From Cyclina sinensis (lineage: Eukaryota; Mollusca; Bivalvia; Venerida; Veneridae), in the NCBI GenBank assembly GCA_012932295.1, contig JAAONU010000001.1, positions 58,315,693 to 58,379,692 on the forward strand: DNA of 64,000 nt, written 5' to 3'. The position numbers and the translations under genes are program-made. The notes beneath the pieces were generated by a model. The model was not told where the DNA came from. It worked only from the letters and a program-made list of their open reading frames with translations, and made no database searches. Below, piece after piece: positions 47,101-59,315 of the stretch (position 1 is the stretch's first letter; each line of letters begins with the position of its first letter).

Positions 47101-50100
47101 AAATTTAAAAAGCCAGAAATATTGAGACTTTACATCTGATTTGCTCAAATTCAAACATACTGATCTAGTTGTCAGGATTAAATTAGGTAAATTTTGATGT
47201 CAATTTACAGTATATGACATCATTTTTAGGAATATTAATTTTGCATGTCATGCGAGCATTTAACATATGATTATTTTGTTAAGTAATTAATTTTGTCAGT
47301 TAGGAGCTGAAAATTTAAGACATTACTCCTCAGCTGTTATTTGTTCACAATATGCAAAAAATCAGATCTCCAACATTTTGTCTGATTGCCCTTTTTCATG
47401 TGACTTTGGTCATGTTGAGTATACTTTCATAAGTCAAAAAGCTAAAATAGATAACACAAAGTTCAGAAGCCATCATATAACAATCAAATAATTATATGAT
47501 CAGAAATAAGAAATCCACGATGTACTAAACATATTCACTATACATGACACTTTACAGGACAGGTCCCTGAGTTTGGATATAACATAGATAGAAATATACA
47601 TAAAAGAAAAAAATCACATACCTCTATCCCTAGACCAAAAGATGTGAGAAACGTAACAACCCATGGTATCAAAGCCCACTCTGAAAAAAATCGAACATTT
47701 TGTGTCTATATGTGTGTGTGTGTTAAAATGCACTTATACGTCAACAAATACCATACCAGGCAATTATGACTTAGATTTTAGCTGTTACACTGTTTTAAAA
47801 ATGAAAAGAAATCATGATGGAATATCAATCACTTCTGTACTCATATTGTGATTTGAGTTTTTCAGAACCACAATTGTTCATAATGAAAATCATTCACTAC
47901 TTACGGCAAAGATTTTCTAAAATAATTACATAACGCTTCAAAAAAGAATAGCCAGACAAGGACATGTATTAAATGACAAAAATAAACCATATTTTTCAAC
48001 CTTTTTGATCCTGCAGCAAGTTACACACACTCTACATTAGGATTCTTAATTTGGGTAACTGCAATCCTTACACTAGATTTTCTTACATTCTTTGCATTAG
48101 ATATTTACATTCCTATGATTCCTTACACCCTTTCATTAGATGTTTCTATCGTTACAATGGGATTTTACATTCTTTACATTAGATATTTACATTCCATACA
48201 TGAGAATTGTACATTCATTACACTGGATGTTTACATCCCTGACATAAGATGTTTACATTTTTATATTAATACAGAAGTTTTCATTACTTATATTACAAGT
48301 TCACATTTTTACATTTTGATTTTCATTCCTTTAACTGGAAATTTACAAGTTAAAAAATTGACTTGAACCATCCTTAAATTAGAACTTTGAACAATCCTCA
48401 CTCTGGATTTTCCAGAACTTTGGCAGAATCTCATAATCAACCATTTGTATCACAGCAGATATAATGACAGCTGACAATGCTGCCTTTGGTATATATTTGA
48501 AGAGAGGGGTAAGGAATGCCAGCGACAGTAGGATCACTCCACCAGTAACAACACCAGACATTGGGGTACGTACCCCACTCTGAGAGTTTACAGCAGTTCT
48601 GGAAAGTAGGAAGTAGTTTAATTATATTGTAAAAAATTCATTCTTAGTCCAACGATGTGTGCCTAAAACAGACAAAAAATCAAACTTGGGAGACCTAAAT
48701 TCTTTCCCTTGACATTCTAAGAATATTAAAAGGAAAGATATTAGATGACACCCACAAGAGGTTTAGCTGAGCAGCCATTCATCTTTCACCAACTAAAATT
48801 TCTAAGGAAAGGATTAATTTAAGTTTTCTATATTAACATGACTTTTAATGAAAATGCCGGGTTAATTTGTATTTTTTTACAGATATATCTCTACTTCTTA
48901 CTGACAGAACAGTAAGAACTTCAATTCCATTTTTCTTTTTCATTAACTTCTAGTACTTCTTATTCTTGAATTCATCATAATATACATACTAAAAATGTTT
49001 ACACAATGGTGAATTGTATCACATAACAAGAAATCGGTAGAACCAATGGATGCTTCCCGAATAAATGCCAATTCCAAATGGGCTATTGTTTAATATGTAT
49101 TTTTTTTAAAGTATGAACAATAACAAAGGGCAATTACTCCTAAATTATGCAAAATAGAGTAACGGTTCTTGCAAGCTGCACTTCTCCTCATAGAGATCTA
49201 TCTACCAATAAAGTTTCATGTTAATATCTCTTATACTTTGTGAGATATGACCCGGACAAAAATTGAGTATGAGAAATTTCAAAAGGCAATAACTCAAAAA
49301 ATAATAAAGCAAGAGTTATGGTTCTTGTGCATTGCACTGCTCATCAATGAGATCTATCTACTTATAAAGTTTCAAGTTGATAACTCTTATACATGTTATA
49401 CTTTGTGAGATATGACCCGGACAAAAAATAAATATGAGAAATTTCAAAAGGCAATAACTCAAAAATTAATAAAGCAAGAGTTATGGTTCTTGTGCATTGC
49501 ACTGATCATCAATGAGATCTATCTACTTATAAAGTTTCAAGTTGATAACTCTTATACTTTGTGAGATATGCCCCGGACAAAAAATAAGTATGAGAAATTT
49601 CAAAGGGCAATAACTCAAAAATTAATAAAGCAAGAGTTATGGTTTTTGTGCACTGCACTGTTCCTTAATGAGATCTAACTACCTATGAAGATTGGTCTTG
49701 ATATCTCTCATAGTTTTTTTGTTATGCTCTGGACAAAATTATGATGGACGGACGAACGGACGGGACAGACGGGACGGACGGACAAAGCGGCAACTATATG
49801 CTCGCACTTCCGGGAGCATAAAAACAGGAAGCTGCTTTACCCTGTATTTAGCATCAGAAATGAACCGGAAGACAAGCTTTAGCACACAGAAAAAGGTTTA
49901 CCAGAAATCAATAAACTGGTATTTAAGCTACTAACCTCCAGATTTTAGCATAGAAGATTTTCCTCAGAAGTAATAAAGATAAATAAAAATACCATTCAAA
50001 AATATAATATGCTTCTATATAATTTGGAAATGGAAGAAAAAAAATCATGCTTGTAGTGGGATTCACACCCATAACACACGATTAAGGAAAAAGATGAATG

Positions 50101-53100
50101 GTTTCTAACCTACTGTGACAAGGGACTTTTCCTTATTAATACTTTTAATATACAACATAAAGTATCTACCGGTACTCTGTGACTAAAGGGGTAAATTACT
50201 TATTGATAAATATATGGAAAAAAGCTATCTATTCTGATCTGTTTCCATGAAAAAAAAAGTCAATTTCTAAGTCTTGATGTGTTCTTTACAAATACAATTA
50301 GAATTTCTACATGTATAAACATTTTCCTTTCATACATCAGCAAATGATGTTGAGTTTAGCTGCTGTAACACAAGTTGCATGGGATTACGTTTGTTACTTG
50401 AGTATTTCTATCCTACCAATCAAAGCTTACAAAGAGTGAATTTATATCAATCTTGTTAGACAAAAGAAAGAGATATATTACCTTGAAAAGCTGCCAGTAA
50501 CTGGATACGAGGACACAAAGGCACTGGCTAGGTTTGCTACACCTAATCAGGAAAGGTATAGAATTGTATTCACATCATTTGTGCAAACAAAACACTGTGT
50601 AATCTAACTTAAGGCAAAGGCTGTGGAAACAGTTGATTATTTTTCCAAAGAACATTTATTCAAGTGTTTGACAGCATTCTACTTTTTTTAATATGAGAAA
50701 TACTTGCTACAAACCACATTAAGTAATGTAATCTGGTGTGGTACTGGGTAGTTTTATACTTGAAATTAAACCTAAGCTGAAATGTTTTAAAACTTTTTAG
50801 AAAGAGCTTTCTATTAATCAAAACTATATTTAAACCTAAGTTCTAAACTTCAACATTTCTTTGCAAATGCCTGTAAATCTTTACATCACACCTTAAAAAT
50901 CTGCAGTGTTAGCCAAACATTTATAAATCAACTACAATATTCAGACAGAATCTACTATTTTCATATAAATCAAAACTTCAGTCACACATACCTATAGCCA
51001 ACAGCTCCTGATTTGGCTGTATACGATAGTTATTCTGACGGGCTGAAAAAAATCATTGGCTGATTACAAAAGTTATTCTGACGGGCTGAAAAAAAATCAT
51101 TGGCTGATTACAATAGTTATTCTGACGGGCTGGAAAAAAATCATTGGCTGATTACAATATTTATTCTGACGGGCTGAAAACAAAATCATTCTTCTCACAT
51201 GTGAGATAAAGATACTACATCTTTATGAAAAAACATGAATGAAGTTAATCATTGTTGTTATAATTCATTTAAAAGATCAACTCCTTGTGAAATTTCATTA
51301 CTTTATTCACCAGCAATCAATCTTTCTTTTTCGTTAAGTTACTTTCTTTAAATGCCATTTTTAAGCTAGCAGTATGAATCTGAAAAAAAAACCAGCTAAG
51401 AACAAAAAGGGCTATCGAAATTTCATAAAAACTAGTTTGATCCAGCACAAAAAGAGATTTATCTTAATGACAGGTATAACAAACTCATTAAAATATACAA
51501 GTTCACATACTTACCAAATGCTTTTCCAATGGCAACAGACTCTACTAACCCAAGTATTGGAACAATGAAAAGACCTGTGCCAATATCCTTAAAATATAAA
51601 ATTACAAAAGTGTCTCACAGTTAACATTTTGTTTTATTATACCCTATGTTTGAAATTTCCATACATTTACAATGAGTCACTCTGTATTATCACCCTGTCA
51701 TATAATGTTTTTACTCTCTAACATTACAAATTTACCCCTAACAAGCATCTAAAAAGGCTCCTTTTTATTCACAAATGAACAATATGACTGCCAGTGATGA
51801 TGTCTGAACTTTGAACCCAAGACCCTTAACCAGTTATATAAGGTTTAATTTCAACCATTCAACACAGAAATGATTTTCAAAAGCAGAGGAAGACAACAAA
51901 AACAAAATTAATGCACTCTTTCAATACTACACAAGTTGTACTCACCCCTAGAATTTTTCCACCTCCAATTGTTTCATTCCCATTCTGAAGACTGAATTTC
52001 GGGAACCTAAAGGGAGGTAATCCAGGCTCAACATAACCAGTGATGGTGATTTCCGTGTCGTGTCCGTAACTGTGCATGATTCCAACAACGGCTGCTGATA
52101 CTACCACAACTATCGCATTTGCACCTGAAAGGAACAGTCAACATTACCATTAATATCACTGTTAACAGGGAATGCCAATTATATTCTTGTAAGTAAACAT
52201 CAGAACTGGTACAGTGCAAGCATCACTTACAACAGAACTAATGAGAAAAGAGCTTGGAAATTTTAAATTTTTTTGAAAAAAGAAACAAAACAACAACAGT
52301 TTTTACATAAGTCATAGACTGGAATTCTTAATGCAGACTTTCAGTTACAAAATATTATACTTATGCCATTTTTCCTCAGATCTATCTAGTATTTTTGAGC
52401 CACAAAGGAAAGCAGTAGGAACTTACCATAAAGTTTGTCATTAGTAATCTGAACCCAAATCTTAAAGGTTTTGGGGTCTGATGCTTTGTATTAAATTCAG
52501 TAATTCTATTCATTTCTTCATAGAATCATATCTTTCATTCATAGCAGAAAATATCTAAAGGGACCAGACTGTTTTCATAGTAAATTGTAATGTCACTCTA
52601 ATAGGATTTGTTATTTCACTGCATACATTATACTAAATAATGCAGTTTGAATAAAATACAGATTCAAAATATGAATTCAACTAAGTTTAGTCTTAAATTC
52701 ATGAACAAGATACTGTCATACTAACCTATTCCAACTATCGAGACTATTTTGCGGATAATTTTTTGTCCAATGGTCAGTGGTTCATTGTTTGGGTTTGGCT
52801 TCCATTTCTTCTTCCTCATTTGCTACAACAGAAAACTGTTATGTTAACAACAAAAATATAAAGAGAGAAAGTATTTTGTTGTGAGCAGTTTCCTTTAGTT
52901 TCTCAGAGATATATCACTACAATATTACTGGTAGTACTACTGTTTGTCGTGCTAATGGTCACCTTTTAAAAGTGCACCTATCAATGTTTTCCCCAAGGGG
53001 GGAAGCGGTGGTCATACACAAGATTTTGACAGAAGACAATTCCCAACAGGCAGGAATTCGACAGACAGAATGGTTCTGAATCCCGGGAAATATGGTTTGG

Positions 53101-56100
53101 CTAAATTTTAGATCCCAGGTCATTTGATAGGTAAAGCATCTCCCACTGTTGGGATTTTGATAAAACTGCCATTGCTCTAAGGATTCTGACTCCTAAAAAG
53201 GTAAAATGTCAAATTTCTTTGGGTTAGCCTGCTGCCCCCTCACTGGGACAAAACTTTGATAGATTCATAGCAATCACAAAAGACAATGATCTTTCTGAAT
53301 TCCTCCCATTTAAATTCACATTAAAAATGATAGCAAACCTGGAGACCATGGTCAAGAGCCAATCAATAATCATCCTCTGATCTGATCTCTAATATGAGCA
53401 ACAGCCATTTATATATCTACCAGTCATCTGATCTTTGATATGAGCATCAGCCATTTATGTATCTACCAGTCATCTGATCTTTGATATGAGCAACAGCCAT
53501 TTATATATCTACCAGTCATCTGATCTTTGATATGAGCAACAGCCATTTATATATTTACCAGTCATCTGATCTTTGATATGAGCAACAGCCATTTATATAT
53601 CTACCAGTCATCTGATCTTTGATATGAGCAACAGCTATTTATATATCTACCAGTCATCTGATCTTTGATATGAGCAACAGCCATTTATATATCTACCAGT
53701 CATCTGATCTTTGATATGAGCAACAGCCATTTATATATCTACCAGTCATCTGATCTTTGATATGAGCAACAGCGATTTATATATCTACCAGTCATCAGAG
53801 TACAATAAGCCAGACTTACCAAGTGGCATTTGTAACTCTAAAATGTTCAACAACTGTACGTACTTGACTGAGTGGTGCATCACTGGTAGGCTTATAGTAC
53901 TTGATGCGGTTGATGGACATTGAAGCTTTTATATTTTACTTAGTAAGAACAATTAAAGCAAAGGAAGATACTACATGTGAAGTCTGGCTTTATATTACTA
54001 ACCCAACTGCCACTTATAGAAAGGTAAGAAAGCAATGCATCCAAACTGGATAAACTTGTGGTGGGTTATACAAAACATGAACCAAAAGTGTTGGCATGCA
54101 AAGTAACAGATTTTAATGAAAGTATGGTAACTCAGTAGAAAAACTTTATATTTGCATTAAAGCTGTTTGCACCTCCCCATTCCCCCCACACACTCCCTAT
54201 CACTTCCATTCCCTTCTATTTCCATGACAACAGACTCCAAAGCTAAAAAAATGTGATATGTGTTGCGAAAAGATACGGTTTTAAAAACTGTGGTCATACA
54301 GAACAATAAATTGGTAGAACCAATGGATGCTCCCCAAATAAATGCCAATTCCAAAAGGGCTATTGTTTAATATGTATTTTTTTTAAAGTATGAAAAATAA
54401 CAAAGGGCAGTAACTCCTAAATTATGCCAAATAGAGTTACGGTTCTTGCACGATGCACTTCTCCTCATAGAGATCTATCTACCAATAAAGTTAATATCTC
54501 TTATACTTTGTGAGATATGCCCCGAACAAAAACTAAGTATGAGAAATTTCAAAGGGCAATAACTCAAAAATTAATAAAGCAAGAGTTATGGTTCTTGTGA
54601 ACTGCACTGCTCATCAATGAGATCTATCTACTTAAAAAGTTTCAAGTTGATAACTCTTATACTTTGTGAGATATGCGGCATGCCCGGGAGAAAAAATAAG
54701 TATGAGAAATTTCAAAAGGCAATAACTCAAAAATTAATAAAGCAAGAGTTATGGTTCTTGTGCACTGCACTGCTCCTTAAGGAGATCTAACTACCTATGA
54801 AGTTTGATCTTGATATCTCTCATAGTTTTTGTGTTATGCTCCGGATAAAATAATGATGGAAGGACGAACGGACGGACGGACAAAGTGGCAACTATATGCT
54901 CGCCCTTCGGGGAGCATAAAAATTATAGAAAATCTTGTAGTTTCTGCAATTTTTTGTAGACAGATGTTGCTGACCTCAAACTACTTGAAAAATAATTGAA
55001 CACTGACCTGGACTTGAAAGGAAATTGCATTCTGTGCCAAACTTTGGGGTAAAAAATGTGATTTACTGAGTATATTGAGTTCAGTAACATTGTGTAGCAG
55101 TTTTATTAAAAGAAGTGTTTTTGTCAAAATGAAGTGTTTCCCTAAACAGTTTTACCTCATAAAATTGTAACATGTAGTGTAGTCTATAGTTACATTTCAA
55201 GACTATATTGTCTTCAAACCTTTTTTCTTCTACTGCTACACTAGTCTAAAGTATTGACATTTAGAAAAGACTAATAGATTTAATTATACAGTTCCTCAGA
55301 TATACATGTATGTTGTAATGCAAAATTGGAAACAAAGCATACAGTCACCGATTGCCATAGCAACTAATATTCTCCAGTAATCATCTTTAATAGAATTCAT
55401 TGTGAAATCAAATACATGTACTCTTACAAATAATATAGGATAGAAACTCTTTCTTGAGAATGTGAAATGAGGATATCCATTTAAAAGATACAAACAGTAC
55501 TCTTTTTTTTCTTGCCATGGAAACATATTAATAATTCATTTGTATAAAATCCTTGTTTTATGCTATTATTTTCAGAAGATGTTTTCTTTTATCAGAAATA
55601 AAAGAAAAAAAAACAGCAAAAAATACTATCTTAAATGTAAAATGAGTAAACTGGTTTCTGCTGCCAAGGTAACAATTTATTAAATTAAATAAAGAAACAA
55701 CACAAATTTTATCCTTTTGAAACTTTTTTTGTAGTAAAGATTTCTTGCCAATAGAAAGTTATTGAAGAGATGTAAATACTTGCAAGAATTTACTGTCTCA
55801 TCATAACACTGTAAAGTTTGTTTTAAAAATAAAATAATTATTTTCAAATTTTGCTAATTTTTGGCAATAAGTAAAATTTTTGCTTTATATCTATTGCCAA
55901 ATAATTTTGTTTCATGAATTTAAGTGCTACCATTCAAAACCTGCTTTTTCACTTTTATGCAGTATCAAAACTGTTGGAGTTAAAACAATCCAAACGTATT
56001 TTACATGAAAAACAACCATTTGAAATAGAGAGTGTATTTGAATATAAAAATGCAAACAACATTTATTCTAAAGCATTGACAGTTTTGTTTCAGAATTGTA

Positions 56101-58892
56101 ACAAAAGGACAATTTTGCATTATTTATTTGGTAAAGATGGCTGTTTGTAAGAAAATTCTTTCAGCTCTGTTGCCATTTCTTATTTGAACAAACTAAAACA
56201 TGACATGATATGATGAAAGGACTGATTCCGAGATGTGCCTGCCACAATTTAAATCTGGTTTTTACAGAGAATTAATTTTAAGAAATAAATAAACTTTTTC
56301 ATCTGTAAACTAAACAATTCAGAAGAGGCATAGTTTTTCTTCTTGTAAAGTATTCTTAAGCTATGCCTCTAATACTTAGCAACAGCATATGACAAATCTA
56401 TTCAACACCAAATGTTAGGGATGATGAACATTTTTCACTCACCTTCAACAAGAAAAGTATTATCAGACAGATCAATCCCATAGTCAGGTCCCAGACTCTG
56501 GAAATTTAAAACAATTAAATAAAACTAAAACATCTGAATACCATTTAAACGAAACATGACTCTCTGAAATGGTAAGGGACCTGAAGATTTATTTATAGAA
56601 TCTCACTTTTTATTTACTTAATCTTGCCTTCCTAAAAAGAAGAACTCAAATGTGGGACTGAATAAGATTCTGTTCCATTGTATCTCATTTAATTGTGTTT
56701 CAACTGAACTTTTCTGACTTTCAGGAAATATAAGGCAGGTAACTCTACAACAACTTAATGAATCTGGAGTTAGTTATCTTGGCTTGTACATACTAGTTCA
56801 TAAGAAATAACTTACTTAACTACTGATCAAATACAAAATATTACTGCTTACCTTAGTATCTTGACATTTAAGAGCAAAATATCAAAAGCTTTAATCATGC
56901 ATTAAACAAACCTTGTTTCTGGAATCTTTTTACATGTTTCATAGACCAAATGCAGAAACTCTCGTGGAATGTCCTTCAATCCCAGAATTCCTTTCACCTG
57001 ACCACAAGCAATGGTTATAGCTGCAGCAGATGTAAATGCATTGATCACAGGATAGGATATGAAGTTGACCAAAATACCTGAAAAAAAAGTTTATGATTAA
57101 ATTGTTTATATAATACAAGCATGACAGAATCAAAAGTATTGGAAAGAATATTGTGCTTCTAGGATAGGATATTTTCATCATGGAGGAAGAAAAATATGTT
57201 TCTGATTTTTTTCCCCCAAAAATGTCAGTTCTGGAAAATTTTAAAGCAAAGACCTTACCTACTGTATAATGTGGGATTTAGTTCTGTAGAGAGGTTAAAG
57301 TTTATGGAGTTTCAGTGTATCATTTAAATTAGAGATATAAAGTTTCTTGAGAAAGTCCTTCGGTTAAACATTTTTATTCTGCACTCATTTCTTGTATTTG
57401 TTTTAATGCTCATCAACTGATTTCAGTATAACTGGTCGAACAATATTTTTGTATTAAGTATTACTACATAACTTTTATATGTAGTACTTCATACAAGTCA
57501 TTCTGGGCCAAACTCACATGGTAGACATGAAGAAGGTTCCTGAAAAGTCTCAACAAGATTATACTTCTAATTAAGTGACCACAAACTTGTTTGAAACCCA
57601 AGTTTCATGAATATCTAAGAGATATAGAGGCAGGCACAAATTGCTAACGAAAAAATGTACAGATGGACAGACAAATGCACAACCAGGGCATGACATAATA
57701 TTTCCCTTCAAGTGCATAAAATATAACTCCAATATAGACAAATACTGATAGTTTAATTCTTACTTACTAAAACTAACACCATAAAATTATCAGTAAATTA
57801 GAACAAATGTATGCAGTAAGCACTTGATTTAACAATCAATGTACATGAGATTGAAGGATCATGAATACATTAAATAAATATACTCACCAAGATGAAGTAA
57901 TCCCATTAACAACTGTACTGCTCCACACATTAGGCACAGTACAATTGCATAGGTGGGGTCATTTTGAACTGGAGATGCGGCAAATGCTGCTGTCATGAGT
58001 GACATAATTGCAGTTGGACCGAGTGTAATATCTTTTGACGTTCCCAGTATTGTGTAAACAAACACACCCATAAAAGCTGAATACAAGCCATACTGAAAGA
58101 ATATCAAGTTTATACTATGATATCATGTAAATGTATATTATCAGAAATTACTTAGTAGGTGACTCGGTGGCCGAGTGGTTTGTGCATTGGGCTACGAAGC
58201 TAGTGACCTGGGTTCAATTCCATGTACCAACTGAGTTACTGACTGATTTCGCAGGTCTGGGTAGTAACCTAACCTAACCAGGTACTGTTTCCAGCAAGGT
58301 CGGGGAGGTAAAATACATATCTGGGCTCTTCTGCAAATAAGTTGTTCCATCCACACCAGGTAAGGACTTTCGTTGACTACCCATGTTAAATATGAAACCT
58401 TTACCTAAATTACCTTAAGACAATGTTCTAATCTAATAGTGAAGACCCTTTTCACTGTTACTGAACTATTAAGTATCACATTTTGCTAAGTGATATTTAA
58501 TAATACAGAATAAAAGTAGTCCTACAGAATCTCTCTTTCCACGAAAGATTTACAAAAAAAGTTCAATTAGCAGCGAAATAAAATCTTTCCAAGCATCATG
58601 TGATGGATGATTACACACACACTTCAGTTTGTATAAATTCAACCTCTGAGAACTGCATCATCGAGTCTGTCTCCTACTATCTGGTCTAGCATTGGGTTTT
58701 CAAACTTTTCAGTTGCCTAAAACAAAGAATTTCTTTTTTACTGGTGAATTACATCTTTCTGTTATGGCAGAAGTTGTAAAGACTAATACCTGCTGAGGTA
58801 GGTTGGCAATAATGGCATAGGCGAGGCCTTGAGGTAACACCGTCAGAGCTACTGTAAGTCCGCTGATGATGTCACACTGTGCGTCAGTTAGT
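38117..58892 (-). CDS. SLC26A11: SLC26A11-like sulfate/anion transporter, 636 C-terminal residues (N-terminal exon not found)
   Basis: Seventeen exons join in one frame: 58790-58892, 57888-58092, 56912-57077, 56443-56497, 52726-52822, 51946-52124, 51515-51587, 50992-51042, 50482-50542, 48402-48598, 47622-47680, 45202-45273, 42122-42221, 41176-41249, 40451-40516, 39877-39964 and 38117-38382. The membrane part has SLC26 signatures: LTVLPQGLAYA, YGLYSAFMG, LGPTAIMSL, FISYPVINAFTSAAA (TM segments 1-5), NNYRIQPNQELLAIG, SSYPVTGSFSRTAVNSQSG (anion site and TM10 region) and YIPKAALSAVII. It is followed by a cytoplasmic STAS domain (VVVTFNQPIRFPS, SVILDCTHLASGLDYT, FRRKGVHFSMAG). The family exchanges or conducts sulfate, chloride and related anions at the plasma or lysosomal membrane; the 11-subfamily fits best by memory of the TM and STAS wording. 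The start Met and first residues would be in one or more exons beyond 58,892. The last exon's tail is out of frame relative to the duplicated fragment at 22 kb. Confidence 0.9.
39125..39830. repeat. About 16-bp minisatellite, copy B, split by a MITE
   Basis: GAGTCAGTCTGGGATG-like units run to 39,290 and resume after 39,767 (GAGTCAAACAGTGATT). They match the array at 23,120-23,400. Confidence 0.75.
39298..39766. mobile_element. Palindromic MITE (about 470 bp)
   Basis: The left end AATGCTGGGAATCACATGAC and the reverse-complemented right end AATGCGGGGAATCACGTGAC begin arms of roughly 230 bp that pair almost to the centre, where AATCTAATTTTTGTCGAAGTG is mirrored. It is absent from the equivalent position in copy A (near 23,290). 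A target duplication is not clear. The two 64-79-codon frames inside it are by-products. Confidence 0.8.
41734..41945 (-). repeat. Complete tRNA-derived SINE with target duplication
   Basis: On the minus strand it starts GGAGGCACTGTGGTCCATGG, has GGGTAGAGCGCAGG and a perfect B box GGTTCGAATCCC, and ends in a (TAAAC)n tail. TGTAATTA flanks it on both sides (41726-41733 and 41946-41953). It lies in an SLC26A11 intron. The 5' and 3' ends do not form an acceptor stem, so it is not a tRNA gene. Confidence 0.8.
42222..45201. other. SLC26A11 intron, nothing recognised
   Basis: This is AT-rich sequence between exons 12 and 13. The 142-codon minus frame at 43,572-44,000 is hydrophobic low-complexity translation without splice context or a domain. 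Confidence 0.6.
45357..46621. repeat. 59-bp minisatellite with higher-order structure
   Basis: About 20 units of a 59-mer beginning GTCAAACTGTAACTGGTCAT and ending GACACACTTGTCA(A/G)T. At intervals of about 300 bp a different block (AACATTGAGTTCAGCCATTA through ACACTTGATAT) is inserted, giving a higher-order period. It lies in the SLC26A11 intron upstream of exon 45202-45273. Confidence 0.95.
49040..49824. repeat. Short-TIR repeat with about 115-bp internal tandem units, copy 1
   Basis: It starts with GGATGCTTCCCGAATAAATG and ends CTTCCGGGAGCATAAAAA, inverted versions of one motif. Inside are about four copies of a unit with GTGAGATATGACCCGGACAA and AAAGCAAGAGTTATGGTTCT, then a run of GACGGACG repeats before the end. 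It is intronic, and the same family recurs at 54.3 kb. Confidence 0.8.
51028..51190. repeat. 44-bp tandem repeat that duplicates a splice acceptor
   Basis: Four units of 43-44 bp each contain, on the minus strand, a T-run plus CAG followed by CCCGTCAGAATAA. The first unit is the true 5' edge of the SLC26A11 exon at 50992-51042; the other three are intronic copies of the same border. Confidence 0.9.
53375..53796. repeat. 46-bp minisatellite (about 9 units)
   Basis: The unit ATCTGATCTTTGATATGAGC...ATATCTACCAGTC repeats head to tail with few substitutions, the first units being the most diverged. It is intronic. Confidence 0.95.
54312..54922. repeat. Short-TIR repeat with internal tandem units, copy 2
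   Basis: The ends GGATGCTCCCCAAATAAATG and CTTCGGGGAGCATAAAAA, the inner units and the GACGGACGGACGG run match the copy at 49.0 kb, with one inner unit fewer. Confidence 0.8.
57485..57720. repeat. Dispersed repeat of the GGACAGAC / GTGCATAAAA class
   Basis: It has the body typical of this class (CCTGAAAAGTCTCAACAAG, AGAGATATAGAGGCAGGC) followed by GATGGACAGACAAATGCAC and the end CCCTTCAAGTGCATAAAA. The 5' end is not clear. Confidence 0.5.
58155..58400 (+). repeat. tRNA-derived SINE
   Basis: It begins with GGTGACTCGGTGGCCGAGTG and a B box GGGTTCAATTCC, then a body with CAGGTACTGTTTCCAGCAAG. It lies in the first intron seen of SLC26A11. There is no cloverleaf closure. Confidence 0.7.
58639..58716 (-). 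other. Possible cryptic exon in SLC26A11 intron
   Basis: After an acceptor-like TTTGTTTTAG, an open stretch in the phase of the preceding exon encodes 25 residues (ATEKFENPMLDQIVGDRL...) and then TGA. Inclusion would truncate the transporter after the first membrane segment. The family needs the exons on either side to join directly, so this is at most an alternative or poison exon. Confidence 0.25.
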
Positions 58893-59315
58893 CTGAAATA
58901 TATAGACACCTCATATACTGTTTTCATAGATAAAATATAATTAAAACTCATTTGATAAGTTAGACAATACAAATATTTCATATATAGAAAGAAAAAAGGA
59001 TTTCCATGAACAACAGTATTTTGCATACACTAAAAACTGGTACATAGATGCATTAAGTACAAATATTTATGAACAAATACAATATTAAATGTATTACAAA
59101 TTTTGTTATTAATAATTATCTGACCTAAATGACTCACTTTGATTAAATACAAGTATATGATGAAAATGCCATAATATTTTGACTCCCACATGACTGTGTT
59201 GTTTCTTTAATGGTTATCAATTCAGACTCCTTTTTATAGCAATTTAAAAGAATCTTGTTACTGGACAAAATAATTTCTTTTCCATATAACTATCTGGGAA
59301 TACAATAAAATTAAA

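Larger units (their letters stand above)
52823..56442. other. SLC26A11 intron containing two repeats
   Basis: Apart from the minisatellite at 53,375-53,796 and the dispersed repeat at 54,312-54,922, no structure was recognised; 55,000-56,400 is plain AT-rich sequence. Confidence 0.6.
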
